The notes below the pieces were generated by a model that ran no database searches, was not told where the DNA came from, and saw only the letters and a list, made by a program, of their open reading frames with translations. DNA of 35,641 nucleotides from CAYZHV01 sp964478055 (GTDB lineage: Bacteria; Spirochaetota; Spirochaetia; DSM-27196; Alkalispirochaetaceae): positions 1 through 35,641 of the forward strand of contig CAYZHV010000011.1 of the NCBI GenBank assembly GCA_964478055.1, written 5' to 3'. Of this stretch, positions 7,554-14,861 are shown one piece after another (the stretch's first letter is position 1; each line of letters starts with the position of its first letter). A program made the position numbers and the translations under genes.

Positions 7554-8839
7554 GTCGACAGGCGGACAAGGCACGAGAGGCATCTCTGCTCCTCTCGGAG
7601 CTCGACCGGAAGGAAAAGGATACGATCCTCAGAGCCATCGCGACCGGCCTCGAGAAGGAGCGTGAACGAATCCTCGAAGCGAACCGGAAGGATCTGGATA
7701 GGGGAGAGAAGGAAGCTCTGGCGAAACCGCTGCTCAAGAGGCTGAAGTTTGACGAAAGTAAACTCCAGCAATCGATTCGCGGTATCGAGAGCGTAGCCGG
7801 TCTCGAGGATCCCGTGGGGCGGGTTCTTTCTGCCCGGGAGCTCGACGACGGGCTTACCCTCTACCAGCGAAGCTGTCCCATCGGAGTGGTGGGCATGATA
7901 TTCGAGTCCCGCCCGGACGCCCTGGTTCAAATCGCCTCTCTTGCGCTCAAAAGCGGCAACGGACTGCTCCTCAAGGGCGGAAGCGAGGCCCGGGAGTCGA
8001 ACCGGGTCCTCTCGGAGGTGATACTGGAGAGCTCAATCGGCGAGGGGGCGCCAGAAGGCTGGCTCGCCCTTCTGGAGAGCCGGGAAGAGGTTGGTGAAAT
8101 GCTCCGACTCTCGGAAAAGCTCGACCTTATTGTGCCCCGGGGCTCGAATGAATTTGTCTCATACATCATGGAACGGAGCGCCGTACCGGTCCTCGGTCAC
8201 GCCGATGGTATCTGCCACGCCTACGTGCACGCCTCCGCGGATCTCGAGAAGGCGGTGCCAGTAGTGGTGGACTCGAAGACTCAGTACGTGGCGGTCTGCA
8301 ACGCCATCGAGACTCTGCTTGTGGATAAGGAGATCGCCGAGGTGGCGCTGCCAAAGCTGGCGGAGGCACTCCAGGCTAAGGGCGTGAAGCTTCTCGGCTG
8401 TCCGGAGAGTCGGCGGATTGTCCCGGCCATGGAAGAAGCCACCGAGGCGGACTGGTCAACGGAGTACCTGGACTATGAGCTCTCTGTCAAAGTTGTCACC
8501 GGTCCGGAGGAGGCGATCTCCCACATAAACCGGTTCGGTAGCGGGCATACCGACACGATCCTCGCGGAGGACGAGAAAGTGGCGCGACGGTTTCTCCGAG
8601 CGGTGGACTCGGCCTCAATAATGTGGAACTGCAGCACCCGGTTTGCCGACGGGTACCGTTACGGTCTCGGGGCTGAAGTGGGTATTTCCACGAACAAGAT
8701 TCATGCTCGAGGGCCGGTGGGGCTGGAGGGCTTGGTAATCTACAAGTGGGAGCTCCTCGGGACCGGGCAGGTTGTGGCGGACTACAGCGGTGAGGGAGCA
8801 CGCGCTTTTACCCATCGTGATCTCCCGGTTCGGGAGTAG
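7544..8839 (+). CDS. proA: Gamma-glutamyl phosphate reductase
   Basis: NADPH-dependent reduction of gamma-glutamyl phosphate to glutamate 5-semialdehyde, the second step of proline synthesis. The 431-residue protein is of normal length and belongs to the aldehyde dehydrogenase superfamily. Visible are IGVVGMIFESRPDALVQIA in the cofactor-binding region, LLKGGSEARESN, and the catalytic Cys252 in YVAVCNAIETLL. The C-terminal part has FGSGHTDTILAED and GLGAEVGISTNK, typical of ProA. The ATG overlaps the end of the aroF-type gene, and proB starts eight bases downstream. The order proA-proB is the reverse of the more common proBA. Confidence 0.96.
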   Translation: MDVGRQADKAREASLLLSELDRKEKDTILRAIATGLEKERERILEANRKDLDRGEKEALAKPLLKRLKFDESKLQQSIRGIESVAGLEDPVGRVLSARELDDGLTLYQRSCPIGVVGMIFESRPDALVQIASLALKSGNGLLLKGGSEARESNRVLSEVILESSIGEGAPEGWLALLESREEVGEMLRLSEKLDLIVPRGSNEFVSYIMERSAVPVLGHADGICHAYVHASADLEKAVPVVVDSKTQYVAVCNAIETLLVDKEIAEVALPKLAEALQAKGVKLLGCPESRRIVPAMEEATEADWSTEYLDYELSVKVVTGPEEAISHINRFGSGHTDTILAEDEKVARRFLRAVDSASIMWNCSTRFADGYRYGLGAEVGISTNKIHARGPVGLEGLVIYKWELLGTGQVVADYSGEGARAFTHRDLPVRE

Positions 8840-8846
8840 TCGGGTA

Positions 8847-9950
8847 ATGCGTAACTTCTCCTCGGTAAAACGAGTCGTAATCAAGGTGGGCACAAGCCTG
8901 CTTACGAGCCCCGAGGGGATCGACGAGGGGTATATTGGCGAGCTCGCCCGGCAGGTTGCCGCCCTCCGAGAGAGCGGCCGGGAGGTTCTCCTGGTTAGTT
9001 CCGGGGCAATCGGACTGGGTGCTCGGGACCTTGGTATCAAGGGGCGAGTCCAGGATATCAAGATGCGGCAGGCGTGTGCCGCTATCGGTCAACCAATACT
9101 GATGAATACCTATAAGGGAATCTTTGCCGCTCAGAAGACAAAGATTGCCCAGGTTCTTCTCACCAAGGAAGTCCTGGACAATCGAAAGAGCTACGTTAAT
9201 CTCCAGAATAGCGTGGAGACGCTGCTAGAACTCGATGTGCTCCCGATCATTAATGAAAACGACTGTGTAGCCACTGACGAGATCGGTACGGCCTTCGGGG
9301 ACAACGACAAACTGAGCGCCCTGGTTGCCAGCAAGGTGGACGCGGACCTGCTCGTAATACTGAGTGACATCGACGCCCTCTACGACAAAGATCCCCGGCG
9401 CCATAAGGAGGCGCGGCCGATTCACACGGTGGAAAGCCTCACCCCGGAGATTCTGGGCAGCGCCGGGAGGCCTGGTAGCAGCGTCGGCACAGGAGGAATG
9501 GAAACAAAGCTCCAGGCAGTTCGGATCGCCGAGAACGCCGGTTGTCGGACAATTATCGCCCACGGGAAAGAGCGGGAGGTTATTACCCGGCTCATGGCCG
9601 GGGAGGAGATCGGGACCGTCTTTCTCGCTCAGCGGAAGCTCAAAAACCGGAGCAGATGGATTCTCAACAGCGAGCCCCGAGGGAAGATCGTGGTGGACGA
9701 GGGGGCCATGGAGGCGATCAGACACCACAAATCTCTGCTTCCGACGGGGGTAAAGCGGGTCGAGGGTGTTTTCGAGGCGGGGGCAGTGGTTCTGGTTAAC
9801 GAGAGCGTCAAAATTGTGAGCAGCTTCAACAGCAAGGAGCTCGAAGGGCTCCTGGGAAAGCACTCTTCGGAGGTGCCCAAGATTGTTGGGGACAGCAGAA
9901 AGCTCATCGCCCGGCCGGAGGATATGGTTTTTCTTGAGGAAGAGGAATGA
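8847..9950 (+). CDS. proB: Glutamate 5-kinase
   Basis: Phosphorylates glutamate to gamma-glutamyl phosphate, the committed and usually proline-inhibited step of proline synthesis. Translation from ATG 8847 gives 367 residues, the normal length. Residues 1-255 are an amino-acid-kinase domain with VVIKVGTSLLTSPEG, VSSGAIGLGARDLG, INENDCVATDEI, FGDNDKLSALVA and VGTGGMETKLQA. Residues 270-365 are a C-terminal PUA domain. The open frame reaches back to 8772 inside proA, but the ATG at 8847, with GGAG ten bases before it, puts the N-terminus at the expected place. Its stop overlaps the folB start. Confidence 0.95.
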   Translation: MRNFSSVKRVVIKVGTSLLTSPEGIDEGYIGELARQVAALRESGREVLLVSSGAIGLGARDLGIKGRVQDIKMRQACAAIGQPILMNTYKGIFAAQKTKIAQVLLTKEVLDNRKSYVNLQNSVETLLELDVLPIINENDCVATDEIGTAFGDNDKLSALVASKVDADLLVILSDIDALYDKDPRRHKEARPIHTVESLTPEILGSAGRPGSSVGTGGMETKLQAVRIAENAGCRTIIAHGKEREVITRLMAGEEIGTVFLAQRKLKNRSRWILNSEPRGKIVVDEGAMEAIRHHKSLLPTGVKRVEGVFEAGAVVLVNESVKIVSSFNSKELEGLLGKHSSEVPKIVGDSRKLIARPEDMVFLEEEE

Positions 9951-10324
9951 GACGAGCGAGTATAGGCATCAGGGAGCTGGAAGTCTCCTGTATTCTCGGG
10001 GTGAATGACGAGGAACGTACCCGGAAACAACCGGTTAAGATAACGGTAGAATTTGAGTACGACGCGGAGGCCGCGAGTCGACGAGACGACATTCGTGAGG
10101 CGATTAACTATGCCCGGGTTGTCTCGATGGTAACCGAGCACATAACGTGGCAGAAGTACCAGCTCATGGAAGCGGCCTGTGGGGGCATTCTATCCATGCT
10201 CCGCGACGCATATCCCGAGCTGTTGACGATAACGATCGAGGTCGCAAAGCCTGAGGCGGTTCCGGCGGCCAAGGAGAGCTACTGCCGCATGGTCTGGTCC
10301 GTCCCAGGAGGGGGCCAGGTATAG
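9947..10324 (+). CDS. folB: Dihydroneopterin aldolase
   Basis: Converts 7,8-dihydroneopterin to 6-hydroxymethyl-dihydropterin and glycolaldehyde in folate synthesis. The 125-residue protein matches the FolB family: strand GIRELEVSCILGVNDEER at the start, EAINYARVVSMV with the active-site Tyr, LMEAACGGI with the pterin-binding Glu, and the catalytic Lys in TIEVAKPEAVP near residue 97. The ATG overlaps the proB stop by four bases (ATGA), implying translational coupling. No other folate gene is adjacent, so folB rides in an amino-acid biosynthesis operon. Confidence 0.9.
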   Translation: MRRASIGIRELEVSCILGVNDEERTRKQPVKITVEFEYDAEAASRRDDIREAINYARVVSMVTEHITWQKYQLMEAACGGILSMLRDAYPELLTITIEVAKPEAVPAAKESYCRMVWSVPGGGQV

Positions 10325-10380
10325 CGGGCTTATGTCGGTCCTGGGGTTGTTCTTCCGAGGGGCAGAAACGGCTTGCGGGC

Positions 10381-10420
10381 TTGCCATCATGAGCAGTTTG
10401 TGCCATACTCACGAACTGCT
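10381..10420 (+). promoter_or_regulatory. Promoter and overlapping inverted repeat before the 56-residue gene
   Basis: TTGCCA (10381-10386), 17 bp, CATACT (10404-10409) forms a plausible promoter. An 11-pair inverted repeat (10392-10402 with 10410-10420, one G-T pair, 7-base centre) lies across the spacer, the -10 and the likely start site. It may be an operator, or, for transcripts arriving from folB, a hairpin that weakens read-through; no T-run follows it directly. Confidence 0.4.
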
Positions 10421-10454
10421 TTAGTAGCCGCAGATTTTTTGTAAGGAGAAAGGT

Positions 10455-10625
10455 ATGGCTGGACAGATTTCAAAGAACGCCCGACGAGGCGATGCACAAG
10501 AGCTGATCAGCAAGTGGGGCGGCAAGATTATTATGAAGTCGGTCTTTGAGAAGGGCCGGATGAAGCATTACGCTGTCTGTGAGAAGACCGGAAACACCGG
10601 TAGACGTCCCAAGGACTTGATGTAA
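10455..10625 (+). CDS. Small basic protein of unknown function (56 residues)
   Basis: ATG at 10455, TAA at 10623-10625, with a strong AAGGAG seven bases ahead. The protein is basic, with 14 Lys/Arg, one Cys near residue 44 and no hydrophobic membrane segment; it begins MAGQISKNARRGDAQELISK and ends with VCEKTGNTGRRPKDLM. I do not recognise the family. Its size and charge suggest a nucleic-acid- or ribosome-associated protein, but this is inference. It has its own candidate promoter and a strong terminator right after it, so it looks like a separately expressed one-gene unit. That, with the good ribosome binding site, is why I consider it real. Confidence 0.75.
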   Translation: MAGQISKNARRGDAQELISKWGGKIIMKSVFEKGRMKHYAVCEKTGNTGRRPKDLM

Positions 10626-10647
10626 CCCCCACGATATAGCAAAAGAC

Positions 10648-10685
10648 GGGCACCGGATGAGAAGCATTCGGTGCCCTAATTTTTA
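10648..10685 (+). terminator. Intrinsic terminator after the small basic protein
   Basis: A 12-pair stem starting GGGCACCG (10648-10655) and closing CGGTGCCC (10669-10676), with one G-T pair and a 5-base loop, is followed by TAATTTTTAT. The dcd ATG begins 12 bases after the stem. Confidence 0.85.
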
Positions 10686-10688
10686 TAT

Positions 10689-11216
10689 ATGATCCTTTCC
10701 GGCAAAGAAATCCGACGGCTCCTGGGGAGCAAGATTACCATTGACCCCTTTGATGAGAGCCGACTAAACCCAAACAGTTACAACCTCCGCCTGCACGACG
10801 AGTTACTGGTCTACGACTCTGACCAGCTGGACATGCGATCGGAAAACGGCTCGTCTCGCATCACCATTCCCGAGGAAGGGCTCCTCCTGGAACGCAACAA
10901 GCTCTATCTTGGACGCACCATGGAATACACCGCCACCGACGGCCTGGTGCCGATGCTCGAGGGACGCTCCTCAGTGGGCCGGTTGGGACTCTTTATACAC
11001 GTGACCGCGGGCTTCGGAGACGTTGGTTTTCGGGGGTACTGGACTCTGGAGATGTTCTGCGTGCAGCCGATCCGGATCTATCCCGCCGTGGAGATCTGTC
11101 AGATCTTCTATCATACCCTGGAAGGGGATTACACCCCCTACCACTCCGACAAATACCAGAACAACACCGATATACAGCACAGTATGCTTTACAAGGATTT
11201 CCGAAAGAAGCGTTAG
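10689..11216 (+). CDS. dcd: dCTP deaminase
   Basis: Deaminates dCTP to dUTP in pyrimidine deoxynucleotide synthesis. The 175-residue protein is slightly shorter than E. coli Dcd (193). The N-terminus MILSGKEIRRLL, NPNSYNLRLHDELLVYD, LEGRSSVGRLGLFIHVTAGF with the Arg-Ser-Ser motif, and GYWTLEMF with the catalytic Glu identify the family. Some relatives are bifunctional deaminase-dUTPases, and sequence alone does not settle that. It lies directly after a terminator. A T/A-rich stretch but no Shine-Dalgarno sequence precedes the ATG. Its TAG stop overlaps the oppositely directed stop of the UDPGP gene. Confidence 0.92.
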   Translation: MILSGKEIRRLLGSKITIDPFDESRLNPNSYNLRLHDELLVYDSDQLDMRSENGSSRITIPEEGLLLERNKLYLGRTMEYTATDGLVPMLEGRSSVGRLGLFIHVTAGFGDVGFRGYWTLEMFCVQPIRIYPAVEICQIFYHTLEGDYTPYHSDKYQNNTDIQHSMLYKDFRKKR

Positions 11217-12748
11217 CCCCTCGGCTGCCACCGTCCGCCTAGGAGGGTGAGACCGTAGCGCCATTCGAGAAGGCTCTTGAGGCCCTCGTGGAGCTTCTTG
11301 GCTGTGGGCTCGACTTCCCAAACCTTTTCCGCCTTGGTGCCGCTGGAAAAGAGAGTCTCCATGAGCATCTTAGCCGCAATGAACCTCTCGTACTTGCTGA
11401 TACCAAAAACGAGAAAGTCATCGAGCATGCCGATGACTTCCCAGGTTACTTGCTCCGCCTGAGAGTACCTACCCGCGTCCTTGTCCTGGTCGGAGAACCG
11501 CATGGGCAGCTCTTCTATAACTTTCTCGATGTTGGGAACAAGATAATCCAGAGAGAAAAGCCCGGTGGCACAGTTGAAGAGAATGTCACTTCCGCTCTCC
11601 TCGGCTTCGAGGACTTCATCCTTGCTTATGGCCGGGCCGATGTCTGCGGCGTTGAGACGCCCCTTCTGATCCCGGACCAGAATACCGCCCTTAATGTCCA
11701 CGGGAGTCCTAAAGGCAAAGTCGAAACCCGCCTGGGTCCCGGTTAGTGCGACCAGGGCGAGACTGACCGGATCCACAGTGAAACCGAGATTGTCCACGTT
11801 TCCCAGATAGACGAAACGTTTGCCTGAGGAGTAGAGTTCCTGATACGTCTCCTTGAGGACTGAGAAGTTCTGGCCGTGACCTCCGGGCAGCCCCAGGGGA
11901 GAGTGCTTCTTACCCCAGGCGTTGGCGAAAATTCCCTTTGGGCGGCCCGCTTCAGAGTGGGTGTAGGCCGCGATCATCGGCTGCGGGGCGCCAATCGCCT
12001 CGGTTATATGAACACCGGTCTGCTCGATCAGATCCGCCAAATAGGGGCTCTCAGCGTAGGTCTCGTAGGTTTGCGCTATCTCCTGGTCGTTGAAGACGCT
12101 GGTCATCTGGAAGAACGGTGCCAGCGGTTGGAGGTAGTCCGGGGGCTTGATGCCGTACTGACCCGCGACCCGGTGATATCGTCGAATCTCCAAGAGCAGA
12201 GAGCGCATCTTGAGTTCCAGAAAAGAAGGCCCCGGCGTACCGTCGGGTTGTAGAAAAGCCGGTGTCACTCCCTTCGGGCGGCCCGAGGCAAGCTCCGCCA
12301 TGCGGGAAAACTCCTCCTTTAGGAGCGGAAAGGCCTCCGAGTAACCTTTTGTGTTCTTCTTCTCGTCGGCGTAGCTGGTCGCTGACCCACCGTTGAGTAC
12401 TCCGTAGGAGAGATAGGGATAGAGAAGTATGCCAATGGTTTCCATTTCCCCCTGAGTAAGGGTGAGATCGTCTTCGTTTCTGGTGCCAAAGAGACTCAAG
12501 TCGATTTCCGGCGCAATTTCGGCGAGCCGGGTCTCCACGGCGGAGAGCGAAAATGTTCGATCCTTGGGTTTAGTCATGTCGAGTATTGAATCACCGTCAA
12601 TAGAGGGAATCTCACTCACCTCCACCGGGACAACCGAGTCATAGAGCCCGTTATTGTAGTTGTCGAGAATCGTGAGGGTTCGGTCGATGTCGATCTTTTC
12701 CCGTCGCATCGCCTCCCGAAAGGACTCGGTTATTTCCTCAGGCATCAT
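11213..12748 (-). CDS. UDPGP-family nucleotidyltransferase (UTP-glucose-1-P uridylyltransferase type)
   Basis: Likely makes UDP-glucose or UDP-N-acetylhexosamine from UTP and a sugar 1-phosphate. The 511-residue protein has the UDPGP-type nucleotide-binding segment VLNGGSATSYADEKKNTKG (residues 117-135), then the substrate-binding region LPGGHGQNF and the VYLGNVDNLG segment, as in eukaryote-like UDPGP pyrophosphorylases. This family is distinct from bacterial GalU. The sugar specificity is not certain. The first of two adjacent ATGs has GGAG seven bases upstream. It follows glucokinase by 11 bases and is probably co-transcribed, which favours glucose 1-phosphate as substrate. Confidence 0.85.
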   Translation of the reverse strand: MMPEEITESFREAMRREKIDIDRTLTILDNYNNGLYDSVVPVEVSEIPSIDGDSILDMTKPKDRTFSLSAVETRLAEIAPEIDLSLFGTRNEDDLTLTQGEMETIGILLYPYLSYGVLNGGSATSYADEKKNTKGYSEAFPLLKEEFSRMAELASGRPKGVTPAFLQPDGTPGPSFLELKMRSLLLEIRRYHRVAGQYGIKPPDYLQPLAPFFQMTSVFNDQEIAQTYETYAESPYLADLIEQTGVHITEAIGAPQPMIAAYTHSEAGRPKGIFANAWGKKHSPLGLPGGHGQNFSVLKETYQELYSSGKRFVYLGNVDNLGFTVDPVSLALVALTGTQAGFDFAFRTPVDIKGGILVRDQKGRLNAADIGPAISKDEVLEAEESGSDILFNCATGLFSLDYLVPNIEKVIEELPMRFSDQDKDAGRYSQAEQVTWEVIGMLDDFLVFGISKYERFIAAKMLMETLFSSGTKAEKVWEVEPTAKKLHEGLKSLLEWRYGLTLLGGRWQPRG

Positions 12749-12759
12749 GCTCGTCTCCT

Positions 12760-13827
12760 TCAGTGGTGATCCAGTAGCCAGTACGCTGCGTGAGCTGCTC
12801 CGTACAACGAAATCGCGTAGTCGTTAACAATATAAACTGGTGTATTTTTGAGCGTGTCGACAAGTGAATCCTTATAGACCGCCTCAAAAGCTCGGATAAA
12901 ACGGTGCTCCTCCAGAAGCCATCGCTGGTTCTTCGAAGCGATCCCACCGGCGAGGTAGAGGCCCTGGGTCGGGAGAAAGGTGAGGGTCACGTTGGCTGCT
13001 ACCTTGGCGTACATTCGGACGAAGAGGCGCATGATTTCCGCGCAACTCTCGTCCTCTTCGGAGAGCTCGGCTACCTTTGCCGGTATCGTGTTGCTGGGGA
13101 CTTTCTCGAGAACCTGAGCAGCCTTTAGGGTCAGACGATCGGTGGCACGAAAGAACTCAACTGCGTTTGCGATGCCCTGGCCGGAGACAAAGAGCTCGCT
13201 GCCGAGGAGGTCCCCCCGGGTTCTTGTGAGAAAGTCGTGAAACTCCCGGGATAGCTCGTCAAAGGGACCGAAGAGGACGTGCCCTCCCTCGGAGGGGAAC
13301 GCCTCGAGATATCCCTCGCCTCCCACGAGATATCCAACACCCAGGCCCGTTCCGGCCCCAAGGACGGCGTAGAGTCGGCGCTGATCTTCGCTTCTAAGCG
13401 CTATGTCCCCCTCCGGGTGTGGGAGAGGGGTGATCTGCTGCGGGTCCTCTACATTGAGCAAGGGTACGCCGTAGCTGATCGCCGCAAAATCGTTAATGAT
13501 CTTTGTGGGTAGGGATAGCCGCCTGGTCAGCTCGTCCCCATCGATCTCCCAGGGTACGTTCGAGAGGTGGCACCGGTTGCCGTAGACAGGGCCGGCGCCG
13601 CTTATGCAGCAGTAGTCGAACCCTTCCGAAAGCTCCGAGAAGCTCTCAATCGCCTTCTTAAGTGGCTCCTGCAGGCCGGTTTGCTCTTTTGTGGCAAAGC
13701 GGCGCTGTCCAAGCAGCTCAAAGTGGCGGCCCACCCGACCAACAGCGCCGACGCTGATATTTGTGCCCCCTACATCACAGCTCAATGTAATGGTGTCGAA
13801 CTGACGCTCATGGCGGATATGGCGCAT
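12760..13827 (-). CDS. glk: Glucokinase
   Basis: ATP-dependent phosphorylation of glucose in the cytoplasm. The protein has the phosphate loop LSCDVGGTNISVGAVG, the catalytic Asp in KIINDFAAISYG, GAGTGLGVGYLV, and SEGGHVLFGP, as in the Glk (PF02685) family rather than ROK kinases, whose CxCGxxGC zinc motif is absent. I place the start at ATG 13827 (355 residues): a -10-like TAGACT ends seven bases upstream. The frame continues back to a GTG at 13866, which has no usable Shine-Dalgarno sequence; that would add 13 residues. It heads a two-gene unit with the UDPGP gene and diverges from the DHH gene. Confidence 0.9.
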   Translation of the reverse strand: MRHIRHERQFDTITLSCDVGGTNISVGAVGRVGRHFELLGQRRFATKEQTGLQEPLKKAIESFSELSEGFDYCCISGAGPVYGNRCHLSNVPWEIDGDELTRRLSLPTKIINDFAAISYGVPLLNVEDPQQITPLPHPEGDIALRSEDQRRLYAVLGAGTGLGVGYLVGGEGYLEAFPSEGGHVLFGPFDELSREFHDFLTRTRGDLLGSELFVSGQGIANAVEFFRATDRLTLKAAQVLEKVPSNTIPAKVAELSEEDESCAEIMRLFVRMYAKVAANVTLTFLPTQGLYLAGGIASKNQRWLLEEHRFIRAFEAVYKDSLVDTLKNTPVYIVNDYAISLYGAAHAAYWLLDHH

Positions 13828-13834
13828 GAGGGCC

Positions 13835-13865
13835 AGTCTACCGTAGGACCCCGGGGTGTTGTCCA
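13835..13865 (-). promoter_or_regulatory. Candidate glk promoter
   Basis: On the minus strand TGGACA (13860-13865) and TAGACT (13835-13840) are 19 bp apart, a long spacer that contains the 10-bp palindrome ACCCCGGGGT. The -10 ends seven bases before the ATG at 13827, so the mRNA would be leaderless. It lies back to back with the promoter of the DHH gene. Confidence 0.35.
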
Positions 13866-13871
13866 CCTTAC

Positions 13872-13900
13872 TTGTCCCACCGAAGCCGCTGCATTACAAT
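13872..13900 (+). promoter_or_regulatory. Candidate promoter of the DHH-PHP-SDR operon
   Basis: TTGTCC (13872-13877), a 17-bp spacer and TACAAT (13895-13900, five of six consensus bases). Start expected near 13907, leaving a short leader that contains AGGAGG at 13913-13918. Confidence 0.5.
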
Positions 13901-13922
13901 GACCGAACGATCAGGAGGTCAT

Positions 13923-14852
13923 GTGAGTGAGCAGAAGTTCCGATTAGTGACTCGCAGCGATTTTGACGGTCTCGTCTGCGCTGTGCTTCTCAAGGAACTC
14001 GGGCTGATCGAGGAGATCAAGTTTGTTCATCCGAAGGACATGCAGGATGGGCTGATCGCGATCTCGGAGCAAGACATCACCACAAATCTTCCATACGTCC
14101 CCGGTGTGCATCTCGCTTTTGATCACCATCACTCCGAAGCGCTACGCCTGGAGAAGATACCCGACAACTACATAATTGATCCCGATGCTCCTTCCACGGC
14201 TAGGGTGGTATTTAACCACTACGGCGGAAAGAAGCGCTTCTCCCGTGTTGCTCCGGACATGCTCGAGGCTGTGGACAAGGCCGATTCGGCCCAGTTCACC
14301 CAGGATGAGGTGCTCCATCCCACAGGGTGGGTGCTTCTCAATTTTATAATGGACGCGCGCACTGGTCTGGGCCGGTTTCGGAACTTTCGAATATCGAACT
14401 ACCAACTCATGATGGATCTCATTGACTACTGTAGCGACCACACCATTGATGAGATTCTCCAACTCTCGGACGTGCAGGAGCGGGTAGAGCTCTTCTACGA
14501 CCATCAGGAGCGGTTTCGCGAGCAGATCAAGGAATGCGCCCGAGAGGAAGAAAACGTACTGATCGTGGACCTGCGTTCTGAGGATATCATCTATGCCGGG
14601 AACCGTTTCGTAAAATATGCCCTCTTTCCGGAGTGCAACGTCTCAGTCCAGGCTATGTGGGGCTTCAAGCGGCAAAATGCGGTGCTTACCGTGGGTAAGT
14701 CCATTTTTAACCGGACCTGTGGCGTGGACGTAGGCGAAATTATGCTGCGATACGGCGGCGGCGGACACGTTGCCGCTGGAACGTGCCAAGTCCCAAACGA
14801 CGAGGCGGAAGGACGTCTCGCTGAAATCATAGACGAACTGAAAGGCTGTTGA
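13923..14852 (+). CDS. DHH-family phosphoesterase
   Basis: A cytoplasmic phosphoesterase of the DHH superfamily, which includes nanoRNases, pAp and cyclic dinucleotide phosphatases and exopolyphosphatases; the substrate is not evident. The N-terminal domain has RSDFDGLVCAVLL (metal-binding Asp pair) and the signature DHHHSEAL near residue 70. The C-terminal DHHA1-like domain has YGGGGHVAAGTC. I start it at GTG 13923 (309 residues), four bases after a perfect AGGAGG. The frame runs back to 13872, but that region holds the predicted promoter. The PHP gene starts nine bases after the stop. Confidence 0.85.
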   Translation: MSEQKFRLVTRSDFDGLVCAVLLKELGLIEEIKFVHPKDMQDGLIAISEQDITTNLPYVPGVHLAFDHHHSEALRLEKIPDNYIIDPDAPSTARVVFNHYGGKKRFSRVAPDMLEAVDKADSAQFTQDEVLHPTGWVLLNFIMDARTGLGRFRNFRISNYQLMMDLIDYCSDHTIDEILQLSDVQERVELFYDHQERFREQIKECAREEENVLIVDLRSEDIIYAGNRFVKYALFPECNVSVQAMWGFKRQNAVLTVGKSIFNRTCGVDVGEIMLRYGGGGHVAAGTCQVPNDEAEGRLAEIIDELKGC

Positions 14853-14861
14853 GCTAAAGCA

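Noticed and set aside
10392..10420. Simple terminator for folB
   Set aside because: The inverted repeat is good but has no T-run directly after it, and it overlaps a promoter-like -10; I list it as a regulatory inverted repeat instead.
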